Below are positions 7,667-14,156 of a DNA stretch of 64,000 nt, one piece after another. Position 1 is the first letter of the stretch. Every line of letters starts with the position of its first letter. Both the position numbers and the translations under genes were made by a program. Source of the stretch: Pseudolabrys taiwanensis (lineage in GTDB: Bacteria > Pseudomonadota > Alphaproteobacteria > Rhizobiales > Xanthobacteraceae); contig NZ_CP031417.1 of NCBI RefSeq assembly GCF_003367395.1, positions 3,100,001 through 3,164,000 on the forward strand. The letters run 5' to 3'. Below the pieces are notes generated by a model that was not told the DNA's origin, searched no databases, and worked only from the letters and a program-made list of their open reading frames with translations.

Positions 7667-8758
7667 TCAGGTCGGCCAGCTCTCGGCCGTGATCTCGGCC
7701 ACGTCGACGCCGATCATCGCCCCAAGCGAATTGCGGTTGCCACGCTTGATGGCGGCGGACAGGTCGCGCTTGACCTCCGCCACCAGGCCGACGCCGCGAT
7801 AGACCAGCGCCGAATAGATCTGCACCAAAGTCGCGCCCGCCTTGATCTTGGCGATGGCGGCAGCGCCGGAGTCGATGCCGCCCGCGCCGATCAGGGGGAA
7901 AGCGGCCTCCGCGCGGACGAAAGTCTCCGCCAGCATCCGCGTCGACAGTTTGAACAGCGGGCGCCCGGAAAGACCGCCCGGCTCTTTCGCCGTCTCGCGG
8001 TCGCGGAGCGAGCCGGGACGCGAAATCGTCGTGTTGCTGACGATCATACCGTCGACACGGTGCTTGCGCGCGATGCCGACCACGTCGTCGAGATCCGACA
8101 GCGTCAGATCAGGCGCGATCTTGAGCAGCAGCGGCACCGGCCCGCCGCGCCGATGCGCGCGATCCCGCGCCTCGACCACGCGGTCAAGCAATTCGTCCAG
8201 CGCCTCGGCTTGCTGCAAGTCGCGCAGACCGGGCGTGTTCGGCGACGAAACGTTGACGGTAAAATAGCTCGCCACCGGCGAGAAAGTCTCGATCAGCCGC
8301 ACATAGTCTTCGGTGCGGTCGGCGGAGTCCTTGTTGGCGCCGACGTTGACGCCGACGACGCCGCCGTTGCCGGCGCGCGCCGACAGCCGCGCCAGGGCCG
8401 CCGCGGCCCCCTCATTGTTGAAACCCAGGCGGTTGATGACGCCGCCATCTGCGGCGAGGCGGAACAGACGCGGCCGCGGATTGCCGGCCTGCGCCCGCGG
8501 CGTGATGGTGCCGACCTCCACGAAGCCGAAGCCCAGCCGCAGCAGCGCATCCGGCGCCACGGCATTCTTGTCGAACCCGGCCGCGAGCCCCACCGGATTG
8601 GGAAAGGTCAGGCCGAAGGCCTGCACCGCCAGCTCCGGCGGATCGGCCGGCTTGCTGCCCCGCACGAAACGCAACGCTTTGATGGCCAGCGTATGCGCAT
8701 CTTCGGGATCAAGGGCGCGCAGAAGCGGCAGGGACAGTCGATCGAACAGACCGATCAC
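7667..8758 (-). CDS. pyrD: Dihydroorotate dehydrogenase (quinone), class 2
   Basis: Oxidises dihydroorotate to orotate in pyrimidine synthesis, passing electrons through FMN to membrane quinone. The 363-residue protein has the class 2 N-terminal amphipathic extension (LFDRLSLPLLRALDPEDAH), then NPVGLAAGFDKN, the VGTITP segment, the NRLGFNN motif, the catalytic-serine loop NVSSPNTPGLRDLQ, LLLKIAPDL, SNTTISRP and the FMN phosphate-binding GAGGIDSG. All expected motifs are present and length is normal. It starts at ATG 8758 and is transcribed away from the S24 regulator gene, leaving a 161-bp divergent region. Confidence 0.96.
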   Translation of the reverse strand: MIGLFDRLSLPLLRALDPEDAHTLAIKALRFVRGSKPADPPELAVQAFGLTFPNPVGLAAGFDKNAVAPDALLRLGFGFVEVGTITPRAQAGNPRPRLFRLAADGGVINRLGFNNEGAAAALARLSARAGNGGVVGVNVGANKDSADRTEDYVRLIETFSPVASYFTVNVSSPNTPGLRDLQQAEALDELLDRVVEARDRAHRRGGPVPLLLKIAPDLTLSDLDDVVGIARKHRVDGMIVSNTTISRPGSLRDRETAKEPGGLSGRPLFKLSTRMLAETFVRAEAAFPLIGAGGIDSGAAAIAKIKAGATLVQIYSALVYRGVGLVAEVKRDLSAAIKRGNRNSLGAMIGVDVAEITAESWPT

Positions 8759-8840
8759 GAATTTCGGCTCCGGACGGTTGGGATGGCGGCGACCCTATCG
8801 GCGAGGGCTGCCTCAGTTCAAGCCGTCTGGCGAAAGTAGT

Positions 8841-8871
8841 TGCTAAAAGGGGGCAAAATAAGGGTATAATT
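8841..8871 (+). promoter_or_regulatory. Possible sigma-70-type promoter for the S24 regulator
   Basis: TTGCTA (8841-8846) and a perfect TATAAT (8866-8871) are separated by 19 bp inside an unusually A+T-rich patch directly upstream of the regulator start at 8920. The spacing is longer than the ideal 17 bp, so this is a candidate only. Confidence 0.42.
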
Positions 8872-8919
8872 CCTATAAATGAGTTTCACGCCCATGCGCC
8901 GTACGAGGGGTCCAAGGCC

Positions 8920-9546
8920 ATGCTCACACACGCCCAGATTTGGAACGCGATCGACCGTCTCGCGGCCCGCAACAAGCTGACGCCGTCGGGTCTCGCCAAG
9001 AAGGCCGGGCTCGACCCGACGACGTTCAACAAGTCCAAACGCATCACGCCGGAAGGGCGGGCGCGGTGGCCTTCGACGGAGTCCGTCGCCAAAGCACTGG
9101 CCGCGACGGGCACCAAAGTGGACACGTTCGTGACGCTGATCACCGACGCCGCCAAGCCGCCGCTCTATAACGTGCCGGCAATCGGCTTCGCCGAGGCGGG
9201 CCAGGCCGGCTATTTCGACGACAGCGGCATGCCGACCGGTAAAGGCTGGGAAGAGATCAACCTGCCGACCGTGACCGACGAGAATTCCTACGCGCTGAAA
9301 ATCTCCAACGACTCGATGAAGCCGACCTATCGCGCCGGCGACGTGATCGTCGTCTCGCCGTCCGTGCCGGTTCGCCGCGGCGACCGCGTGGTGGTCAAAG
9401 CGCGGGACGGCGAAGTGATGGTCAAGGAGTTCAAGCGCAAGACCACAAAGCAGCTCGAGCTGAAGGCGGTCAACGGCGATCGCGAACGCGTGGTGCCGAT
9501 GTCGGACGTGCTGTGGATGGCGCGCGTCGTTTGGGCGAGCCAGTAA
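8920..9546 (+). CDS. S24-family (LexA/CI-like) helix-turn-helix regulator
   Basis: A 208-residue transcription regulator with an N-terminal DNA-binding helix-turn-helix region (residues about 5-60, GLAKKAGLDPTTFNKSKR) and a C-terminal peptidase S24 fold. The catalytic dyad is visible as Ser132 in NDSMKPTYRAGD and Lys169 in EVMVKEFKR; a possible Ala-Gly self-cleavage site lies in GFAEAGQAG near residue 94. By analogy with LexA and CI, it could be inactivated by self-cleavage or simply use the fold for dimerisation. It stands alone, divergent from pyrD and with no phage genes nearby, so it is a chromosomal orphan regulator and not part of a visible prophage. The start is ATG 8920; an in-frame ATG further upstream was not preferred. 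Confidence 0.85.
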   Translation: MLTHAQIWNAIDRLAARNKLTPSGLAKKAGLDPTTFNKSKRITPEGRARWPSTESVAKALAATGTKVDTFVTLITDAAKPPLYNVPAIGFAEAGQAGYFDDSGMPTGKGWEEINLPTVTDENSYALKISNDSMKPTYRAGDVIVVSPSVPVRRGDRVVVKARDGEVMVKEFKRKTTKQLELKAVNGDRERVVPMSDVLWMARVVWASQ

Positions 9547-9575
9547 CCTTCGCCGTGCGGGCGCCGTCGCAGACT

Positions 9576-9602
9576 GCCGTTATGTAAACGTCACGTAACG
9601 GC
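9576..9602. repeat. Inverted repeat between S24 regulator and carbonic anhydrase genes
   Basis: gccgttatgt (9576-9585) pairs with acgtaacggc (9593-9602) with one mismatch across a 7-base loop. It is 30 bp after the regulator stop. There is no following T-run, so it is a weak terminator or a protein-binding site rather than a clear intrinsic terminator. Confidence 0.4.
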
Positions 9603-9724
9603 GCGCATCGATCGGCCAAAACTCCTGTCGGAAAAGCTTCGGCGCGTATATGATTCGCGCACCGTCGCGGCTTGCCTGCGCAAGTCGTCGACGCGGGGGA
9701 AGTTCTATCTTAGGGGGTTATCAC

Positions 9725-10474
9725 ATGGATCGTCGTCACGCCTTGAAGGCGCTGGCGGGGCTCGCGCTCTGCCCGCTTTGCGCACCAACGAGCTTTGCTG
9801 CCGAGGGCGCACACTGGAGCTACGAAGGAGACACCGGCCCGTCGCATTGGGGCGATGTCGATGCCGCCAGCAAAGTCTGTACGGCGGGCTCCCAGCAATC
9901 GCCGATCGACATCCAGAGCAGCGTCAGGGCTCAGTTGCCGCCGCTGCAGATCAGCTGGCGCGCCAAGCCCGACATGATCGTCAACAACGGCCATACGATC
10001 CAGGTCAACAGCGGTGCCGGCAACACGCTGACCGTCGGCAAGGATAAATACGACTTACTTCAATACCACTTCCATCATCCGAGCGAGCATCTCATCGGCG
10101 GCAAGAACTATCCGATGGAAGTGCACTTCGTGCATCGCAACGCCGCCGGCACGCTGGCCGTGGTCGGCGTGCTCATGACGGCCGGCAAGCCCAACGCCGC
10201 GTTCAAGCAGATCGCCGCCGCGATGCCGGCCAAAGAAGGCGAGCCGGTGAAGATGCCGGCGGCCGATCCGAACCTGATGCTGCCGGCCGATCGCCACTAC
10301 TACAGCTATGCCGGTTCGCTGACGACGCCGCCCTGCAGCGAGGTCGTCAACTGGCTGCTGCTGCGCGCGCCGATCCAGGTGGCGCAGGCCGATATCGACG
10401 CCTTCGCCAAGCTCTTTCCGATGAACGCGCGTCCGGCGCAGAAGGACAACCGGCGCTTCGTGCTGAGCTCGTAA
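9725..10474 (+). CDS. Alpha carbonic anhydrase, exported
   Basis: Zinc enzyme converting CO2 and water to bicarbonate, here predicted to be periplasmic. It has 249 residues. The N-terminus MDRRHALKALAGLAL is a signal peptide with a twin-arginine-like pair, cleaved near SFAAEG. Alpha-class motifs follow: SQQSPIDIQSS, the zinc histidines His115, His117 and His134 in QYHFHHPSEH and MEVHFVH, and SLTTPPCSEVVNW; Cys52 and Cys204 are positioned for the usual disulfide. The start ATG 9725 is preceded by AGGGGG at about 9712. An in-frame start at 9650 was rejected because it would put a basic non-signal stretch first. The last 50 codons are duplicated downstream at 10624-10777 behind a palindromic repeat. 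Confidence 0.93.
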   Translation: MDRRHALKALAGLALCPLCAPTSFAAEGAHWSYEGDTGPSHWGDVDAASKVCTAGSQQSPIDIQSSVRAQLPPLQISWRAKPDMIVNNGHTIQVNSGAGNTLTVGKDKYDLLQYHFHHPSEHLIGGKNYPMEVHFVHRNAAGTLAVVGVLMTAGKPNAAFKQIAAAMPAKEGEPVKMPAADPNLMLPADRHYYSYAGSLTTPPCSEVVNWLLLRAPIQVAQADIDAFAKLFPMNARPAQKDNRRFVLSS

Positions 10475-10489
10475 GGCGGGGCTCTTGAT

Positions 10490-10615
10490 CCCTCCCCTGA
10501 AAGGGGAGGGTCGATCGCGCGTCAGCGCGATCGGGGTGGGGTTGCCTGAGAAGCCGATAAATGCCCCCACCCGGCTCGCTGTCGCTCGCCACCCTCCCCC
10601 GCAAGCGGGGGAGGG
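10490..10615. repeat. Palindromic repeat element after carbonic anhydrase
   Basis: A 126-bp element with the same outer hairpins as the copy inside the ligase gene (10490-10510 and 10592-10615) and the same gggtgggg/ccccaccc-type pairing in the middle. The inner stems have changed to gatcgcgc/gcgcgatc on the left and ggctcgc/gctcgcc on the right, with pairing largely kept. It separates the intact carbonic anhydrase 3' end from its duplicate. Confidence 0.88.
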
Positions 10616-10623
10616 ACAACAGA

Positions 10624-10777
10624 GACGACGCCGCCCTGCAGCGAGGTCGTCAACTGGCTGTTGCTGCGCGCGCCGATCCAGGTGGCGCAGGCCGACATCG
10701 ACGCCTTCGCCAAGCTCTTCCCGATGAACGCGCGTCCGGCGCAGAAGGACAACCGGCGCTTCGTGCTGAGCTCGTAA
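10624..10777 (+). pseudogene. Duplicated 3' fragment of the carbonic anhydrase gene
   Basis: This stretch repeats 10321-10474 (codons 200-249 plus stop of the carbonic anhydrase) at an offset of 303 bp. I count three differences, all at synonymous positions: ctg/ttg (Leu), gat/gac (Asp) and ttt/ttc (Phe). It has no start codon or 5' part, so it is a gene remnant, not an expressed gene. It starts 8 bp after the palindromic repeat, and similarity to the intact copy ends just past the stop codon. Confidence 0.92.
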
Positions 10778-10796
10778 GCGGCCCGCACACACTTGC

Positions 10797-10877
10797 TGTC
10801 ATGCCCCGCGAAAGCGGGGCATCCAGTACACGATCGCCTCAGTGATTACTGGATCGCCGCTTTCGCGGGCGATGACA
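10797..10877. repeat. Second-type palindromic repeat (tgtcat...atgaca)
   Basis: An 81-bp element whose ends are inverted copies: tgtcatgccccgcgaaagc reads inward from the left, and the right end gives tgtcatcgcccgcgaaagc on the other strand, each continuing into gatccagta-like sequence. A related array is at 35010-35146. It lies between the carbonic anhydrase remnant and the lysS stop. Confidence 0.75.
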
Positions 10878-10886
10878 TTTATGGGG

Positions 10887-12524
10887 CTACCCGCTCCGCG
10901 CCAGCGCGCCGTCGATCATGTCGACGGTGTTCTGAATGCCGAACGCGGCGACGAACGAGCCGAAGCGCGGGCCTTTCTCCTGGCCGAGCAGCACCTGGTA
11001 CAGCATGTTGAACCAGTCGAGCGACACGCCCGGCTTGCCGTCCTTCGACTTCTTCTTGTGATCGAGGAACGGCTCGCGGCGGCCGATCTCGTAGACCACA
11101 TTCTGGATGTCTTCCGCGGTCGCGTCTGGCGCGAGCTGTGACAGCGCATCGCGCAGGTCGTTGAGCGCGGCGCGCTCCTGATCGGAAGGCTCGCGGAATT
11201 TCTTTTCCGGCAGCACGAAGTCGCGGAAATAGTGAATGGCGTAGCCGACCAGCTCGTTGAGCTTGGGATGCGTCTGCGCCGTCACGCCCGGACGATAGCG
11301 GCCGATGAAGCCCCACAACGTCTCGGCGTTCTCGGCGTTCGACGACGACACCAAGGTCAGCAGCATCTGGAACGACACCGGCATGTCCGGCTTCGGCGGC
11401 TCACCGCCGTGGACGTGCCAAACCGGATTGGCGAGCCGCTGCTTGCCGTCCTGCCGCGTATAGGCGTCGAGGAACTGATAGTAGTCGTCGACATTGCGCG
11501 GGATGACGTCGAAGTGCAGGCGCTTGGCCGCCTTCGGCTCGCGATACATGAACAGCGACAGGCTTTCCGGCGAGGCGTAGCGGAGCCATTCCTCGATGGT
11601 GAGGCCGTTGCCCTTCGACTTGGAAATCTTCTGGCCCTTGTCGTCGAGGAAGAGCTCGTAGTTGAAGCCTTCCGGCGGCATGCCGCCGAGCGCGCGGCAA
11701 ATCTCGCCCGACAGCTTGACCGAGTCGATCAAGTCCTTGCCGGCCATCTCGTAGTCGACGCCGAGCGCGGTCCAGCGCATCGCCCAGTCGGCCTTCCACT
11801 GGCACTTGACCATGCCGCGCGTCACCGGCGTGGTGATGCGCTCGCCGGTGTCGGGATCTTCATAGGTGATGGTGCCGCGCTTCTCGTCGCGCGCGACCAT
11901 CGGCACTTGCAGCACGATGCCGGTGCGCGGTGAGACCGGCAGGAACGGCGAATAGGTCGCGCGCCGGTCGGGACCGAGCGTCGGCAGGATGATCTCCATC
12001 ACCCGGTCGTAGTTGGCGAGCATCTTCAGCAGCGTTTCGTCGAACCGGCCGGACTTGTAGTACTCGGTCGAGCTGGCGAACTCGTAGTCGAAGCCGAAAT
12101 GGTCGAGGAACGAGCGCAAGCGCGCATTGTTGTGCTCGCCGAACGACGGATGCGTGCCGAACGGGTCGACCACCTTGGTCAGCGGCTTGCCGAGATCCTT
12201 TGCCAGCAGTTCCTTGTTCGGCACGTTGTCCGGCACCTTGCGCAGGCCGTCCATATCGTCCGAGAAGGCGATCAGCCGCGTCTTGATCTTGTCGTCGGTG
12301 AGGACGCGAAAGGCATGGCGCACCATCGTCGTGCGCGCGACCTCGCCGAAGGTGCCGATGTGCGGCAGCCCCGACGGACCGTAGCCGGTCTCGAAGATGA
12401 CCTCGTCCTTCGGCCGTTTCTTCAAGCGCGCGACGATCTTCTTCGCCTCCTCGAACGGCCAGGCGTTCGACTGCTCGGCGAGGGTCTTCAGGTCTTGCGC
12501 GAATTCGGCTTCGGTCATCGACAT
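10887..12524 (-). CDS. lysS: Lysine--tRNA ligase, class I
   Basis: Charges tRNA-Lys with lysine. It is the class I form found in archaea and most alphaproteobacteria rather than the class II enzyme of E. coli. The HIGH-like motif is in [14 protein letters not shown] at about residues 49-62 and the KMSKS-like motif is [11 protein letters not shown], with the expected spacing. Length is 545 residues, normal for this family. ATG 12524 is used here; a second in-frame ATG six bases downstream is an equally possible start. The gene is alone on the minus strand between repeat-containing intergenic regions. Confidence 0.95.
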   Translation of the reverse strand: MSMTEAEFAQDLKTLAEQSNAWPFEEAKKIVARLKKRPKDEVIFETGYGPSGLPHIGTFGEVARTTMVRHAFRVLTDDKIKTRLIAFSDDMDGLRKVPDNVPNKELLAKDLGKPLTKVVDPFGTHPSFGEHNNARLRSFLDHFGFDYEFASSTEYYKSGRFDETLLKMLANYDRVMEIILPTLGPDRRATYSPFLPVSPRTGIVLQVPMVARDEKRGTITYEDPDTGERITTPVTRGMVKCQWKADWAMRWTALGVDYEMAGKDLIDSVKLSGEICRALGGMPPEGFNYELFLDDKGQKISKSKGNGLTIEEWLRYASPESLSLFMYREPKAAKRLHFDVIPRNVDDYYQFLDAYTRQDGKQRLANPVWHVHGGEPPKPDMPVSFQMLLTLVSSSNAENAETLWGFIGRYRPGVTAQTHPKLNELVGYAIHYFRDFVLPEKKFREPSDQERAALNDLRDALSQLAPDATAEDIQNVVYEIGRREPFLDHKKKSKDGKPGVSLDWFNMLYQVLLGQEKGPRFGSFVAAFGIQNTVDMIDGALARSG

Positions 12525-12628
12525 TCTTCAATCACTCCGGCGCGCAGACATAGGCAAGGGGCGCCGACCCGTCAAATCAGGCAACCAAAATCGGGGTAAA
12601 TCATGAAATATCTCCCTCGTCCCCGCGC

Positions 12629-12656
12629 GCGGACATCGGGTTTACCCGATGTCCGC
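12629..12656. repeat. Perfect inverted repeat, 13-bp arms
   Basis: gcggacatcgggt (12629-12641) and acccgatgtccgc (12644-12656) are perfect inverted copies with a 2-base spacer. The site is in the 280-bp region between the divergent lysS and flavoprotein genes. No T-run follows on either strand, so it is either a dispersed repeat or a regulatory palindrome. Confidence 0.6.
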
Positions 12657-12665
12657 CACCTAAGC

Positions 12666-12717
12666 GCGCACGTCGGCTACAGCCGACTTGCGATGGGGAC
12701 CCAGTGCCGACGTGCGC
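12666..12717. repeat. Nested inverted repeats with two alternative hairpins
   Basis: gcgcacgtcggc (12666-12677) is an inverted copy of gccgacgtgcgc (12706-12717). Its inner part can instead pair locally as gtcggct/agccgac (12672-12678 with 12681-12687), so the two hairpins exclude each other. It is 87 bp upstream of the flavoprotein GTG start. The remainder of the 12525-12804 region shows no gene. Confidence 0.5.
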
Positions 12718-12804
12718 TGTGGAAAGGTCCCGCTGGATTCCCGCTTACGCGGCAAGGAACGGAGTTTGTGGCGGGCTTAGACAAAGTCCGATAGATGCCG
12801 TCCC

Positions 12805-14046
12805 GTGACCACTGGTTCCTCAACGACACAGAAAACGGCCGCCGTGATCGGCGGCGGCCCTGCCGGCCTGATGGCGGCGGAGGTACTCGCGCGCGCGGGG
12901 CTGGCGGTCACGGTCTACGACCGCATGCCCGCCGTCGGCCGTAAATTCCTGCTCGCCGGGCGCGGCGGACTGAACCTGACGCATAGCGAGGACCTCTCCG
13001 CCTTCCTCGCGCGCTATGGCGAAACCGATCCGCGGCTTCTCCGCGCGATCGAAGCCTTTCCGCCGGAGGCTCTGCGTGCCTGGTGCGAGGGCCTCGATGT
13101 ACCGACCTTCGTCGGCTCGAGCGGCCGCGTATTCCCGAAGGCGATGAAAGCCTCGCCGCTGCTGCGCGCCTGGCTGCGCCGGCTGATCGATTTCGGGGTG
13201 CGCTTCGCGACGCGGCATCTATGGACCGGCTGGGACGCGCAAGGCCGGCTGCGCTTTACGCACGGTGCGGACACGGTGACTGCCACGGCGGACATCACCG
13301 TGCTCGCGCTTGGGGGCGCGAGCTGGCCGCGGCTCGGCTCCGACGGCGGCTGGACAGATCTTGTCGCGGCGAAGGGCGTCGCTGTCGCGCCGCTTCAAGC
13401 CGCCAATTGCGGTTTCCGGACCGCCTGGAGCGAAGCCTTTCGGCGTTTCGAAGGCGCGCCGCTCAAGCGCATCGCGGTGAGCGCGCAAGGACACACCGAA
13501 CGCGGTGAAGCGATGATCACGCGCGACGGGCTCGAGGGCGGTGCGATCTACGCCTTGTCGCGCGTGCTGCGCACGGCGATCGCGCGCGACGGCGCCGCCG
13601 TGCTTACGGTCGATCTGCGCCCCGACGTGCCGGCCGATGTGCTCGCCGCCCGATTTGCCGCGACGCCGGCCAAGCAGTCGCTATCGAACCGGTTGCGCAA
13701 GACGGCAAAGCTCACGCCTGCCGCCATCGGTCTGTTGCACGAGGCGATGGCCGCGCGCGGTGGCAAGCTCGCAACGCTCGACGCGCGAGCGCTCGCGGCG
13801 CTGATCAAAGCGGTGCCGGTAACACTCACCGGCGTGCAGCCGGTCGCCACCGCCATCTCGAGCGCCGGCGGCGTGCGCTTCGATGCGCTCGACAAGCATT
13901 TCATGGTGCGGGCTATGCCTGGCGTGTTCGTCGCCGGCGAGATGCTCGACTGGGAAGCGCCGACCGGCGGCTACCTGCTGCAAGCCTGTTTCGCGACGGG
14001 GAGCGCCGCCGCGCAAGGCGCGCTCGCGTGGTTGCACACGGCATAG
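12805..14046 (+). CDS. TIGR03862/HI0933-type flavoprotein (putative NAD(P)/FAD-dependent oxidoreductase)
   Basis: A 413-residue FAD-binding protein. The dinucleotide-binding motif VIGGGPAGLMAAEVLA is at residues about 14-29, followed by the acidic end of the second strand (VYDRM) and the family's KFLLAGRGGLNLTHSE signature. The C-terminal FAD segment is GVFVAGEMLDWEAPTGGYLLQACFATG split across two motifs. This matches the HI0933-like flavoproteins (TIGR03862 branch), whose substrate is generally unknown. The start is GTG 12805; the nearby ATG at 12795 is in another frame. No partner gene adjoins it. Confidence 0.88.
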   Translation: MTTGSSTTQKTAAVIGGGPAGLMAAEVLARAGLAVTVYDRMPAVGRKFLLAGRGGLNLTHSEDLSAFLARYGETDPRLLRAIEAFPPEALRAWCEGLDVPTFVGSSGRVFPKAMKASPLLRAWLRRLIDFGVRFATRHLWTGWDAQGRLRFTHGADTVTATADITVLALGGASWPRLGSDGGWTDLVAAKGVAVAPLQAANCGFRTAWSEAFRRFEGAPLKRIAVSAQGHTERGEAMITRDGLEGGAIYALSRVLRTAIARDGAAVLTVDLRPDVPADVLAARFAATPAKQSLSNRLRKTAKLTPAAIGLLHEAMAARGGKLATLDARALAALIKAVPVTLTGVQPVATAISSAGGVRFDALDKHFMVRAMPGVFVAGEMLDWEAPTGGYLLQACFATGSAAAQGALAWLHTA

Positions 14047-14156
14047 AAGTTCCATTGCACACGCGTTTGCCGTCGATTCTGTCGACAACTCTCTTTGAAG
14101 TTGTTCACGCGCCACTCCCCCGGTACCGATAGCGGAGCACGTATCGGGGGGCTCCT

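Noticed and set aside
10624..10777. Second expressed carbonic anhydrase fragment
   Set aside because: It has no start codon, and an in-frame stop lies in the repeat before it, so it cannot extend the first copy.
10490..10880. Possible CRISPR-like array
   Set aside because: The repeats are two different palindromic families present once each, without regular spacing or unique spacers, and no cas genes occur.
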